NCBI RefSeq assembly: GCF_000382365.1
Contig: NZ_KB908223.1
Coordinates: 62,001-126,000 of the forward strand
Origin: Pannonibacter phragmitetus DSM 14782
GTDB lineage: Bacteria > Pseudomonadota > Alphaproteobacteria > Rhizobiales > Stappiaceae
Direction of reading: 5' to 3'
Length of the DNA stretch: 64,000 nt
Part shown: positions 8,863 through 17,907 of the stretch, piece after piece
Position numbering within the stretch: position 1 is the stretch's first letter
Layout of the letters: each line of letters opens with the position of its first letter
Translations under genes and position numbers: made by a program
The notes under the pieces: generated by a model
The model's input: the letters and a program-made list of their open reading frames with translations, nothing else
Database searches by the model: none
What the model was told of the DNA's origin: nothing

Positions 8863-10164
8863 ATGCGGATTGCAGTCATCGGTTCCGGTATCTCGGGCAA
8901 CAGCGCAGCCTGGGCCCTCAGTGGCCATCACGAAATCACCGTTTACGAAAAGCGCCTGCGCCCCGGCGGGCACAGTGCCACGGTCGATATCGATTATGAC
9001 GGCGCCGCCATTTCGGTGGACACGGGCTTCATCGTCTACAACGAGCTGAACTACCCGAACCTGACCGCACTCTTTGCCCATCTGGGGGTTGAAACCGAAG
9101 CCAGCGACATGAGCTTTGCCCTGTCGGTGGATGAAGGACGGCGTGAATGGGCCGGCACCAACCTGCGCACCATCTTCGCCCAGCGGCGCAACATGGTCTC
9201 GCCGCGCTTCCTGTGGATGCTGCGCGAGATCCTGCGCTTCAACCGCCAGTGCGCCGCAGATCTCGCCTCGGGCTATCTGACGGGCATGAGCCTTGGCGAT
9301 TACATGCGCGCCCGCAAGTTCTCCGCCGCCTTCATTGAAGACTACCTGGTGCCGATGGGCGCGGCGATCTGGTCCACCCCGGCCTCAGAAATGCTGGCCT
9401 TCCCGGCCGCCTCCTTCGTTTCCTTCTTCGAAAATCACCGGCTGATCAACTTCGACCGGCCGCAGTGGCGCACGGTGTCCGGCGGCAGCCGCAACTATGT
9501 GCAGCGCCTGCTGGAGCCGCTGCGCGGCCATGTGCGCCTTGGCTCACCCGTCACCAATGTGCGCCGTGCGGATGGCAAGGTGCATGTGCGCGATGCCTCG
9601 GGCCACGAAGACATTTTCGATCACGTCATCCTCGCAAGCCATACGGACCAGACGCTGGCCATGCTGGATGATGCGAGCGAGGACGAGCGCCGCATTCTCT
9701 CGGCCATCCGCTACCGGCCCAATGCGGTCTATCTGCACCGGGACGAAAGCCTGATGCCCAAGCGCAAGAGCGTCTGGGCTTCCTGGAACTATCTTGCCCG
9801 CACCGGCTCGGCGGAAGGAACGGATGTGGCCGTGTCCTACTGGATGAACCGGCTGCAGAACATTGACACCAGCCGCCCGCTGTTCGTCACCCTCAATCCT
9901 CCGCATGAGCCGCGTGAGGATCTGACTTTCGCCCGCTTCACCTATGACCATCCGCAGTTTGATGCGGGCGCTCTTGCAGCGCAGCAGGAACTCTCACGGA
10001 TACAGGGCGTTTCCAACACGTGGTATTGTGGGGCATGGCAAGGGCACGGCTTCCATGAGGACGGTCTTGTTTCCGGCCTCAAGGTTGCCACTGCCCTTGG
10101 CGCGGAACTTCCCTGGCGCTCTGCGGTCACCGGCTCCTCCGGTCTCGCGGAAGCTGCCGAATAA
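8863..10164 (+). CDS. FAD-dependent oxidoreductase (COG2907, amine-oxidase-like) of the CFA cluster
   Basis: A 433-residue flavoprotein. The dinucleotide-binding motif VIGSGISGNSAAW starts at residue 5, followed by VYEKRLRPGGHSAT, and the C-terminus carries an FAD-contact region. It belongs to the predicted NAD/FAD-binding proteins that accompany DUF1365 and cyclopropane-fatty-acid synthase in proteobacteria, and probably acts on membrane acyl chains; the reaction has not been read from this sequence. AAGGA precedes the ATG. It is the first gene of a three-gene operon behind an ECF11-like promoter. Confidence 0.85.
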   Translation: MRIAVIGSGISGNSAAWALSGHHEITVYEKRLRPGGHSATVDIDYDGAAISVDTGFIVYNELNYPNLTALFAHLGVETEASDMSFALSVDEGRREWAGTNLRTIFAQRRNMVSPRFLWMLREILRFNRQCAADLASGYLTGMSLGDYMRARKFSAAFIEDYLVPMGAAIWSTPASEMLAFPAASFVSFFENHRLINFDRPQWRTVSGGSRNYVQRLLEPLRGHVRLGSPVTNVRRADGKVHVRDASGHEDIFDHVILASHTDQTLAMLDDASEDERRILSAIRYRPNAVYLHRDESLMPKRKSVWASWNYLARTGSAEGTDVAVSYWMNRLQNIDTSRPLFVTLNPPHEPREDLTFARFTYDHPQFDAGALAAQQELSRIQGVSNTWYCGAWQGHGFHEDGLVSGLKVATALGAELPWRSAVTGSSGLAEAAE

Positions 10165-10177
10165 GGCAGGACGCAGC

Positions 10178-11068
10178 ATGGCTATGCGCAGCAATACAGA
10201 CCAGCACGGCCAGACCCGCATGAGCGGCAACGGCCCGGCTCCGGCAGAGGCGGCAAGCCTCTATGCCGGGCAGGTCATGCATGCGCGCATGAAGCCTGTG
10301 CCGCACCGCTTCAGCTATTCCGTCTTCTGCCTGCTGATCGATCTGGACCGGCTGGAAGTCGCTGGCCTGCAGAGCTGGTTCTTCTCGCACCGCCGCTTCA
10401 ATCTTCTGTCCTTCCACGAAAAGGACCACGGCCCCCGGGACGGATCGGATCTCAGGTCGCATGTGGACCGGCTGCTGGCGGAGAAAGGCGTGGCCCGCCC
10501 CGCACGTGTCCTGCTGCTGTGCTATCCGCGCATGCTGGGCTATGTGTTCAATCCGCTCAGCGTCTATTACGCCTATGACGGCGAAGGCACGCTGACAGGC
10601 ATCGTCTATGAGGTGCGCAACACCTTCGGCGACCTGCACACCTATGTGGCGCCCGTGACAGCGGACCAGGTGAGCGAGGCGGGGATCCGGCAGACGCAGG
10701 ACAAGCAGTTCTACGTCTCGCCCTTCCTGGACATGGTGCAGACCTATCACTTCCGCATGATGCCGCCGGGTGAAAGCGTGCGTGTACGGATTCTGGAGAC
10801 GGACCCGGACGGCCCCTCTCTGGCCGCGACCTTCCACGGCAATCACAGCCCTCTGACCGGCCACGTCATCCTGCGCGAATGCCTGAGGATGCCGTTCATG
10901 ACGCTCAAGGTCATGGCGGGTATTCACTGGGAGGCCTTGAAGCTCTGGCTTAAGGGTATACGTTTTCATTCAAAGACATCTGCCACCGCACCTGCGGCAG
11001 GCAGCGGCGCGCAAAAGGCCAAAGAGGCAAACGCGTCCGCACATGAACAGTTTTACGGGAAAGCCTGA
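10178..11068 (+). CDS. DUF1365 family protein
   Basis: A 296-residue DUF1365 protein (SLYAGQVMHARMKPVPHRFSYSVF at the start, LGYVFNPLSVYYAYD in the middle). The function is unsettled, but the family is a constant partner of the FAD oxidoreductase and cyclopropane-fatty-acid synthase. I chose the ATG 13 nt after the previous stop; an open frame further upstream is only overlap with the oxidoreductase gene. Its TGA overlaps the ATG of the synthase gene (TGATG), so expression is coupled. Confidence 0.85.
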   Translation: MAMRSNTDQHGQTRMSGNGPAPAEAASLYAGQVMHARMKPVPHRFSYSVFCLLIDLDRLEVAGLQSWFFSHRRFNLLSFHEKDHGPRDGSDLRSHVDRLLAEKGVARPARVLLLCYPRMLGYVFNPLSVYYAYDGEGTLTGIVYEVRNTFGDLHTYVAPVTADQVSEAGIRQTQDKQFYVSPFLDMVQTYHFRMMPPGESVRVRILETDPDGPSLAATFHGNHSPLTGHVILRECLRMPFMTLKVMAGIHWEALKLWLKGIRFHSKTSATAPAAGSGAQKAKEANASAHEQFYGKA

Positions 11069-12351
11069 TGGAGACCGACATGTCTTTTGCCTCCTCCCTG
11101 CCCTCCCCGGCCAATGCCGGATCGCAGCGGGTCATTCATCTGACCCAGGCCAATGCCCGCGAGGTGCTCTCGGGCCTGCCCCGCTTCGTCCGCATGGGCA
11201 TGCGCATCGTGCTTGCCCTGCGCTATGGCGTGCTGACAATCACGACGCCGGATGGTCAGGCCTTCCGCATCGAAGGCAAGGAGGCCGGTCCCGTTGCCGA
11301 CCTCACCGTCCATGACTGGCGCTTCGTGCGCATGGCCGCAGAAGGCGGTGATGTGGGCGTGGGCGAAGCCTTCATGGCCGGATACTGGTCCAGCTCGGAC
11401 GTCACCACCTTTCTTGAGCTCTTCTGCGTCAACCGCGACGCAACGGTGGAGAAGCTGCAGGGCAGCCCGCTGTTCCGCCTGGCCGTCACACTGCGGCACT
11501 GGTTCAACCGCAACACCCGCAAGGGCTCGCAGCGGAACATCTCTGCGCATTATGACCTTGGCAATGCCTTCTACCGGGAATGGCTCGACCCCTCGATGAC
11601 CTATTCCTCGGCCCTCTTTGACGAGAGCACCGCTTCGCTGGAAGAGGCGCAGCGCAAGAAATATCTGGCGCTGGCGGAAGCAACCGGCATCCAGCCGGGC
11701 CACAAGGTGCTGGAAATCGGCTGTGGCTGGGGCGGCTTTGCCGAATTTGCCGCCGGCGAGATCGGCGCCAATGTACGCGCCCTGACCATTTCCCGCGAGC
11801 AGTACGACTATGCCCGCGAGCGCATCTTCAAGGCCGGCCTCAATGACAAGGTCGAGGTCGTCTTTCAGGATTACCGCGATGAAACCGGCGTCTACGACCG
11901 GATCGCCTCCATCGAAATGTTCGAGGCGGTCGGCAAGGAATACTGGCCGGTCTATTTCAACAAGGTGTCGTCCTGCCTGAAGCCCGGCGGGCTTGCGGGC
12001 CTGCAGATCATCACGATCCAGGACACCATGTTCAAGGACTATGCCCGCCGCCCGGATTTCATCCAGCGCTACATCTTCCCCGGCGGCATGCTGCCGCCTC
12101 CCGGCAAGCTGCAGGAAATCGGTGGACGGCAGGGCCTGAAACTGTCGGCGGAGCGCATCTTCGGTCAGGACTATGCCCGCACCCTCGCAGAGTGGCGCGA
12201 GCGCTTCCGCGAGGCATGGCCGCGCATTTCCCCGCTTGGTTTCGATGAGCGCTTCAAGCGGCTCTGGGAGTTCTACCTGCATTACTGCGAGGCAGGCTTC
12301 CGCTCCGGCAATATCGACGTGCGCCAGATCGTTTACGCCAAGGCAGGGTGA
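11068..12351 (+). CDS. cfa: Cyclopropane-fatty-acyl-phospholipid synthase family methyltransferase
   Basis: A 427-residue SAM-dependent enzyme that adds a methylene (or methyl) group to unsaturated acyl chains of membrane phospholipids. The SAM-binding motif I is VLEIGCGWGGFAEFAA near residue 212. The CFA-type blocks SAHYDLGNAFYREWLDPSMTYS and IQRYIFPGGMLP are also present. The N-terminal ~130 residues form the usual non-catalytic lipid-binding domain. It closes the three-gene operon. In Rhodobacter, related genes under RpoE/ChrR are tied to singlet-oxygen response and modified fatty acids, so a methylated or furan product instead of cyclopropane remains possible. Confidence 0.87.
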   Translation: METDMSFASSLPSPANAGSQRVIHLTQANAREVLSGLPRFVRMGMRIVLALRYGVLTITTPDGQAFRIEGKEAGPVADLTVHDWRFVRMAAEGGDVGVGEAFMAGYWSSSDVTTFLELFCVNRDATVEKLQGSPLFRLAVTLRHWFNRNTRKGSQRNISAHYDLGNAFYREWLDPSMTYSSALFDESTASLEEAQRKKYLALAEATGIQPGHKVLEIGCGWGGFAEFAAGEIGANVRALTISREQYDYARERIFKAGLNDKVEVVFQDYRDETGVYDRIASIEMFEAVGKEYWPVYFNKVSSCLKPGGLAGLQIITIQDTMFKDYARRPDFIQRYIFPGGMLPPPGKLQEIGGRQGLKLSAERIFGQDYARTLAEWRERFREAWPRISPLGFDERFKRLWEFYLHYCEAGFRSGNIDVRQIVYAKAG

Positions 12352-12393
12352 AGAAAAGCCGCGCCTTAAGGCAGGCAGAACACCGGAAAACAA

Positions 12394-12421
12394 GAGGCCG
12401 CGCCATCACTGGCGCGGCCTC
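12394..12421 (-). terminator. Intrinsic terminator for the autotransporter gene
   Basis: An 11-bp perfect stem GAGGCCGCGCC / GGCGCGGCCTC has a 6-nt loop. On the minus strand it is followed by TTGTTTT, which suits termination of the leftward autotransporter transcript. The 28-nt hairpin is repeated exactly at 12562-12589. Confidence 0.7.
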
Positions 12422-12458
12422 GAGGTCGTTGACAAAGCAAGAACTCTCCTCTTTCGTC

Positions 12459-12527
12459 ATGGTCGGGCTTGTCCCGACCATCTGCAAGCCATTGATTTGG
12501 TTAGATCCTCGGCACAAGGCCGAGGAT
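12459..12527. repeat. Inverted pair of palindromic units between two terminators
   Basis: ATGGTCGGG-cttgt-CCCGACCAT (12459-12481) and ATCCTCGGC-acaag-GCCGAGGAT (12505-12527) are two 9-bp-stem hairpins in opposite orientation, judged by the asymmetric loop. They share loop and layout with the pairs at 2.4, 18.9, 20.0 and 53.1 kb, although the stem sequences differ. They sit between the convergent cfa and autotransporter genes. Confidence 0.7.
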
Positions 12528-12561
12528 GACGATGGAGAGGCCGAAGGTTTGTCAGCAGTCT

Positions 12562-12597
12562 GAGGCCGCGCCATCACTGGCGCGGCCTCTTGTTTTT
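12562..12597 (+). terminator. Intrinsic terminator for the cfa operon
   Basis: An exact copy of the 28-nt hairpin at 12394-12421, here followed by TTGTTTTT on the plus strand, which suits termination of rightward transcription from the cfa operon. Hairpin 12562-12589, T-tract 12590-12597. Confidence 0.7.
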
Positions 12598-12613
12598 GGA
12601 AAGCCGATGCGGA

Positions 12614-15600
12614 TCAGAACCGGATGCGAAGGTTACCCTTGAAGCTCTGGTCAAGAGCCTCTTCCGCTGCCTGAATCCGGTAGGCAACGCCGAGAGAGGC
12701 TGAAGGGGCTATCGCCATCTCCAGCCCGGTTTCGGCGACGCCCGCATTGCGCAGCACCGCAAGGCCCGGCATGGAGAAACTCTCCCCGCCGCTGGCAAAG
12801 GCCAGCGAACGGTTGCTTGAGACATCGCTGAAGGCGTAAGTCCAGCCAGCCGCACCATGTGCGGTGACTGCCATTCCAGCCAGATCGAACTGGTGGCGTG
12901 CCCTGAGGCCAAGGTTCAGGAAACCGGTGCCGGTGCTGTCCGAAGTTGCGGAAAGAGCAGCAGCACCGCCTCTTTCGCGGAATCTGCTGTTGTTCTGGTG
13001 CACATAGGCAAGACCGGAGTAAGCCTCAACCGTCACGTCTTGAACCTTTGCGCCATAGGCAAGCTCACCGAAGACCTGCGCCGTCAGCGCATCGGGCGAA
13101 GCCGTCAGCTGATCGCTGAAGCCCCGGTAGGCGATGGACCGGCGGGTAGACAGGTCATGCCAGCTGATGGCCGTGCCGCTGCGCAGGCTGACATTGCCGA
13201 AGCCATAGCCGCCATAGGCACCTGCATGATAGCTGTTCGCCGATGCATGCGCATTCTGCGAGGCGACATCGATATAGCTCGAGCCGTAACCGGCGAAGAC
13301 ACCGGCAACGCCGCTGCTGCCGAAAGGCATGTCGGCACCGGCAAGAACCCCGCCAGCCGAACGGCGCGCCACGGCATAGTCACTGCCATTGTCCTGCCAG
13401 CCCCAGCCGCCATAGGCCTGGCCCCAGACCTCAACCCCGCCGCCACGCGGAGCATCGAGAGCGGCAAAGGTGCCGCGCAGGCGCTTCATGGCCGCATCGC
13501 GGACAAGACCGCTGTCCTGCACAAGACGGGAGGCCACTGTGGGATAAAGCTCGCCGGAGAGCTGAGAGAAGGCATTGCGAGCCTCGGATACAGTCAGCGG
13601 AGTGATGCTGTCGTAGATTTCGTTACCGGCACCGAGACCATCAATCGCCGGAACCAAGGCCTTCTGTCCCGGCGTCTCCGCCACATCCACCAGCCCCGTC
13701 TGATTTCGGGTCAATGTCAGATCAACCGAATTGGAATTGTAGATGAGCGAAGCATCAAGGAAGGCCAGACTGGACGTGACCGTTGCAAAGGGATAACCCA
13801 CAATCCCGCCCGCGGCTGACAGGATGGTATAGGTGGTGGACGCCGCATAGCTGCCCGGCTCGGCCAGGATCGAGAGGGTAACGCCAGACTGGATGGCGAT
13901 TTCACCTGTGGCCGTCAGAAGATCCGATTGCCCGGCCGCGTTGACTTCGACCTGATAGATGGAGCCGGACACAAAGACACCATTCCCGGCCACCGTCAGC
14001 GTGCCGATGGAGTTGCCCGGCGCAACAGTCGCCCCAGAGGTAGCGTTGAAGCCGCCGATGGTGCCCGTGCCGCCGAGCACGGCGCCGGTCTGCACGAAAA
14101 CTGAGGAGCTGGACAGATCCGTGTTGACGCGCAAGGTGCCCGCCTGGACAAATGTGGAGCCTGTGTAAGTCAGCGTACCTGTCAGGCTGAGGCTGCCGGC
14201 ACCGGTCTTTGTGAAGACGCCCGTTCCTGACAAGACATTGGCAAAGACACCGTCCGTGGCTGCATCAAGAATGAGCGAGGCGTTGTTGGTGATGGCACCC
14301 GAGCCGATGCTGGCGAGGGTTGCCTTAATTCCGCCGGCACTGATGATGGTGCCGCCGGAATAGGTATTGGTGCCTGACAGCACCAAAGTGCCGGAGCCCG
14401 ACTGCTGCACGGAACCGGAACCGGAAATGTCTCCGGCGAAGATGACGTCATCCGAGCGGTTGAACGCAAGGGCACCACTGTTGGTGACGCCGCCGTCGAT
14501 CCAGCCCGTTGTGCCGCCATCGCCGAGTTGCAGCGTGCCTGCGGTGATGACCGTTCCACCCGTGTGGGTATTGGCTGCGGTCAGAACCAGCGTGCCCGCC
14601 CCAGCCTTTTGCAGGGCAGAGCCGGAGCCATCCGTTATGACCGATGAAATCGTGGTGCTGATACCGCTGTCCACGGTCAGCGTGCCGGTGGTTACGCCGA
14701 TCTGCAGGTCATCACCGGTCAGAACATAGCCATTGGTGGAGAACTGCAGCGTGTCGAAGGACTTCGCACCATCGACTGTCACTGTACCGCCCGAGGCTCC
14801 GGCAAAGACAGCTACGGAGGACACCCATCCTGCGTTCACCCCCGCCTCGCCTGGTGCACCGGTCCAGTTGGTGGCCGCGTCAGACCATGCGCCTGAGCCG
14901 CCATCCACGGTGCCATCGCCCGTTGTGTCTGCTCCATCCCAGAACTGCATCTGCTGGCTGGAAGCAAGCACCGCCACATTCACCTGACCGGGAACCGTGT
15001 CATAAACCGTAGCCGTATAGGACCCTGTCCCGGTAACCGAATCAAAGGCACCGGACAGCGTGCCGCCGTAATTGAAAAGGCGGTAATAACCGGCTGATGC
15101 CGGGCTGTTGAGGTCCAGTGTCCCCGCCAGCGTCAGGTCACCGGTCACGATCACCAGATCATTATCCGTGCCGCCCACGACGCCCGGCTGGCCAAGCTCG
15201 AACTCCGAAACGGAACCGGAGTTCAGCACGAGAGTGCCAACAGTCAGCGTGCCGGGACTCTGGCCCGCTGCAAGGGTACCCGACACTGTGACTGTGCCAC
15301 TGATGCTGCCCGTTCCGCCGAGCGTACCGCCGCTGCCAACCGTCACATCGCCGCCGAGCGTGCCGTTGACGGCAAGCTCACCGCCGGTGACACTTGAGCT
15401 TCCGCTAAAGCCTGACGAGTTGCCGCTGAGTGTGAGTGTCCCGGCGCCTGTCTTGGAGATGGCGCCATTGCCGGAGATCACATTGGACAAGGTGTAATCG
15501 GTGGTCTGCGCGAGTTCGAGCGACGTCGTATTGGTCGCAAGCACGATGCCGCCGGTCACCGTGGCACCGCTTTCCAGGGTGAGGGTATTGGAGCCCCCCA

Positions 15601-16714
15601 GGAAATTCAGCGCGGCCGAACGCGTGCCATCGCCGGAGAGGCCGCCGGTTACGGAGCCTGCTGCCGCAATGGAGACAGCAAGGTTCTCGCCCACGATGCC
15701 GGAGCCACCCTCGCCACTGCTGAAAAGCCCGTTACGGCCTGCGCCGCCCGTTACCGACGTCTCAATATTCAGAGTAGTAAGGCCGGTCACACTCTGGATG
15801 AGTATGCCATTGCCGCCATCACCGCCGAGACTGCCAACTGGAGTGCCAGTTGCGGCATCACCGCCACTGATACTCCCGCCTGAGATCACAAGCGTGTTTG
15901 CACCTGTGCCCCCATTAAGCACAAGACCCGAACCACCATCACCACCAGACACACTGACGCCGGGGGCTGCCCCGCCGCCCGCGCCGCCGGTGAGCACGCT
16001 GCCGGTGATGGCTATCGTATTGTTGCCGGTGGATTGATCGATGACGAGGCCGCTGCCCCCATTTCCTCCGCTGGCGGCCCAGCCATGAGACCCACCTGCG
16101 CCACCAGTGGCGCTGACGATGATGGTGCCGCCGGAGCCCGTAAGACCGGTGATGACGGCACCGAAGCCGCCGCCGCCGCCGCCGCCGCCGTAGCCCGCAA
16201 ACCCAGCGGCGCCGCCATTGCCGCCAGCACCACCGGTAAAAGTTCCCGACGTGGGCAAACTGTCTATGGTCCCGACATAAGCATGCGCGCCGCCGCCGCC
16301 ACCGCCGCCCGAACTGTCATTCCCGCCGCTGGTACCATCAGACCCGGCAGCGCCCGTGACAGACGCGCCTGCACCACCAGAGCCGGGGCTGCTGCCGGCG
16401 CCTGCGCCACCGCTGCCGCCTGTTAAACCGCTGCCACCGCCAGCACCACCAGAGAGATAGCCAATGCCGCCGCTGACCCCGTCCGTGCCGTCACTACCCG
16501 GCGATGTGGCACTTGCGGTGCCCCCGGCGCTTGTACCGGTGCTATCTCCGCCCGCGCCCCCATCGCCGTCCGCCGCCCGAGCAGCGAGGCCAGCCGAGGC
16601 AACGATGAGGGCCGCTGCCACGGAGCAGAGGAAAGCTGATCTCAGCGAGACCCGAACAAGGCTAGCAGTCCGTGAATTTTCCGAGCAATGGCTATTGCTG
16701 AAAGGCCCCTGCAT
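12614..16714 (-). CDS. Glycine-rich autotransporter (type V secretion)
   Basis: A 1366-residue surface or secreted protein. A long signal region ends ASAGLAARAADG. Residues ~50-400 are very rich in Gly/Ser/Ala (GGAGG-type runs). Residues ~420-1000 carry passenger-associated repeats, such as KTGAGTLTLSGNSSGFSG, KAGAGTLVLTAANTHTGG, QSGSGTLVLSGTNTYSGG and KTGAGSLSLTGTLTYTGS. These are expected to build a beta-helix. The last ~260 residues form a beta-barrel translocator ending in phenylalanine (NLRIRF). I prefer the ATG at 16714; a TTG six codons upstream (16732) is the alternative. No enzyme domain is recognised; adhesion is the usual role of such proteins. Confidence 0.85.
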   Translation of the reverse strand: MQGPFSNSHCSENSRTASLVRVSLRSAFLCSVAAALIVASAGLAARAADGDGGAGGDSTGTSAGGTASATSPGSDGTDGVSGGIGYLSGGAGGGSGLTGGSGGAGAGSSPGSGGAGASVTGAAGSDGTSGGNDSSGGGGGGGAHAYVGTIDSLPTSGTFTGGAGGNGGAAGFAGYGGGGGGGGFGAVITGLTGSGGTIIVSATGGAGGSHGWAASGGNGGSGLVIDQSTGNNTIAITGSVLTGGAGGGAAPGVSVSGGDGGSGLVLNGGTGANTLVISGGSISGGDAATGTPVGSLGGDGGNGILIQSVTGLTTLNIETSVTGGAGRNGLFSSGEGGSGIVGENLAVSIAAAGSVTGGLSGDGTRSAALNFLGGSNTLTLESGATVTGGIVLATNTTSLELAQTTDYTLSNVISGNGAISKTGAGTLTLSGNSSGFSGSSSVTGGELAVNGTLGGDVTVGSGGTLGGTGSISGTVTVSGTLAAGQSPGTLTVGTLVLNSGSVSEFELGQPGVVGGTDNDLVIVTGDLTLAGTLDLNSPASAGYYRLFNYGGTLSGAFDSVTGTGSYTATVYDTVPGQVNVAVLASSQQMQFWDGADTTGDGTVDGGSGAWSDAATNWTGAPGEAGVNAGWVSSVAVFAGASGGTVTVDGAKSFDTLQFSTNGYVLTGDDLQIGVTTGTLTVDSGISTTISSVITDGSGSALQKAGAGTLVLTAANTHTGGTVITAGTLQLGDGGTTGWIDGGVTNSGALAFNRSDDVIFAGDISGSGSVQQSGSGTLVLSGTNTYSGGTIISAGGIKATLASIGSGAITNNASLILDAATDGVFANVLSGTGVFTKTGAGSLSLTGTLTYTGSTFVQAGTLRVNTDLSSSSVFVQTGAVLGGTGTIGGFNATSGATVAPGNSIGTLTVAGNGVFVSGSIYQVEVNAAGQSDLLTATGEIAIQSGVTLSILAEPGSYAASTTYTILSAAGGIVGYPFATVTSSLAFLDASLIYNSNSVDLTLTRNQTGLVDVAETPGQKALVPAIDGLGAGNEIYDSITPLTVSEARNAFSQLSGELYPTVASRLVQDSGLVRDAAMKRLRGTFAALDAPRGGGVEVWGQAYGGWGWQDNGSDYAVARRSAGGVLAGADMPFGSSGVAGVFAGYGSSYIDVASQNAHASANSYHAGAYGGYGFGNVSLRSGTAISWHDLSTRRSIAYRGFSDQLTASPDALTAQVFGELAYGAKVQDVTVEAYSGLAYVHQNNSRFRERGGAAALSATSDSTGTGFLNLGLRARHQFDLAGMAVTAHGAAGWTYAFSDVSSNRSLAFASGGESFSMPGLAVLRNAGVAETGLEMAIAPSASLGVAYRIQAAEEALDQSFKGNLRIRF

Positions 16715-17068
16715 GTTCCCGCATTCCCCCAAATACCGTAGTCAACCGAGTAGCTAACACGGGCGAAATGAGAGCGCTAAGGCAGTTTCTGGCGTTATCT
16801 TGAAAGCCGGAGAAAAAAAGGCCTTCTGTGGCCCAAAAGACACGCTACAGGCTTGATCTGCCAAGCATTTTCCGCAACCAAAGCCCCCGAAGCCCCGCAA
16901 CTGCATGCATTCTCTTTCCAGCAGCAAGACAAAAGGAACAGCGGAAACTTTTCAGGTGTTTTCAAGAAATCACATCCTGAAAGAATCACGTCAAGCATGC
17001 CGCTTGCTCCCGAACAGGTTGATGGCTAACAGTCGGGAACACGTTTCACGTCAACGGGAGCCTGACCC
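16715..17068. other. Divergent intergenic region, no gene seen
   Basis: A gap of about 350 nt between the autotransporter gene (leftward) and the amino-acid binding-protein gene (rightward) must hold both promoters. I find no convincing coding region, repeat or operator. A short leftward open frame at 16795-16998 has no family character and no ribosome site worth citing. Confidence 0.6.
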
Positions 17069-17878
17069 ATGACAACCACTCTGCCGCGTTTCGCCCGCCT
17101 TGCCGTCCTTGCCCTTTCGGTGCTGCCTTTCACAACAAGTCATGCTCCGGCAGCTGACCTGCCGGATCTTGGGGGCCGGGAAATCGCGGTGCTGACGGAA
17201 AATGCCTATCCGCCACTGCAATTCATGGACAGCAGCGGCAAGGCCGTGGGCTGGGAATATGACGCGGTTGCGGAGATCGCCAAGCGGCTCAACGCCAGGG
17301 TCACCTATCAGAACTCCAGCTGGGACGCGATGATCCCTGCCATCGCCGCCGGGGAATATGATTTTGCCATGAACGGCATCACCATCCGCGACGACCGCAA
17401 GGACAAGGTGGATTTCTCCGATCCCTACATGCGCTCGGAAATGGTGATGCTGGTGCGTGCCGATGAAGCCCGGTTTTCCGATGCCAAGGGCTTTGCAGCC
17501 GATGCCGGGCTGCTGATGGCCGCCCAGCCGGGCACCACGCCCTTCTATGTCGGTGTCTACGAAGTGCTCGACGGCGACGAGGCCAACCCGCGCATCAAGA
17601 AGTTCGAGACCTTTGGTGCAGGCGTTGCCGCACTCCGGGCCGGTGACGTGGATCTGGTTCTGACCGACAGCACGGCGGCGGAGGGCTATGTCTCCACCTC
17701 CAATGGCACGCTGAAGATCGTGGGTGAGAAACTGGGCACGGAAGACTTCGGCTTCATCTTCCCCAAGGGCTCGGATCTCGCTGCCCCGGTCAATGCCGCG
17801 ATTGCATCGATGAAGGCAGACGGCACCATGGCCGCGCTCGATAAGAAGTGGCTGCTTGACTACAAGATGGGCCAGTGA
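17069..17878 (+). CDS. Polar amino-acid ABC transporter binding protein (SBP family 3)
   Basis: A 269-residue periplasmic binding protein. A Sec signal peptide occupies residues 1-28 (ends SHAPAADL). The fold-typical blocks are ENAYPPLQFMD, GWEYDAVAEIAKRL and FAMNGITIRDDRKDKVDFSDPY, all characteristic of the GlnH/HisJ/FliY group. The gene overlaps nothing and is followed after 29 nt by its permease gene. No ATPase gene is present in this two-gene unit, so a shared ATPase from another locus is likely. The ligand is probably a polar amino acid. Confidence 0.85.
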   Translation: MTTTLPRFARLAVLALSVLPFTTSHAPAADLPDLGGREIAVLTENAYPPLQFMDSSGKAVGWEYDAVAEIAKRLNARVTYQNSSWDAMIPAIAAGEYDFAMNGITIRDDRKDKVDFSDPYMRSEMVMLVRADEARFSDAKGFAADAGLLMAAQPGTTPFYVGVYEVLDGDEANPRIKKFETFGAGVAALRAGDVDLVLTDSTAAEGYVSTSNGTLKIVGEKLGTEDFGFIFPKGSDLAAPVNAAIASMKADGTMAALDKKWLLDYKMGQ

Positions 17879-17907
17879 GCCTGATGCAAGCTGGAGAGCC
17901 GTGAAGA

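Noticed and set aside
15900-16600. Possible CRISPR-like or tandem-repeat array
   Set aside because: The repetitiveness comes from Gly/Ala/Ser codons of the autotransporter; units have no fixed length and there are no spacers.
16795-16998. Short leftward open frame of 67 codons in the autotransporter divergent region
   Set aside because: No ribosome site, no family character, and it lies where promoters are expected.
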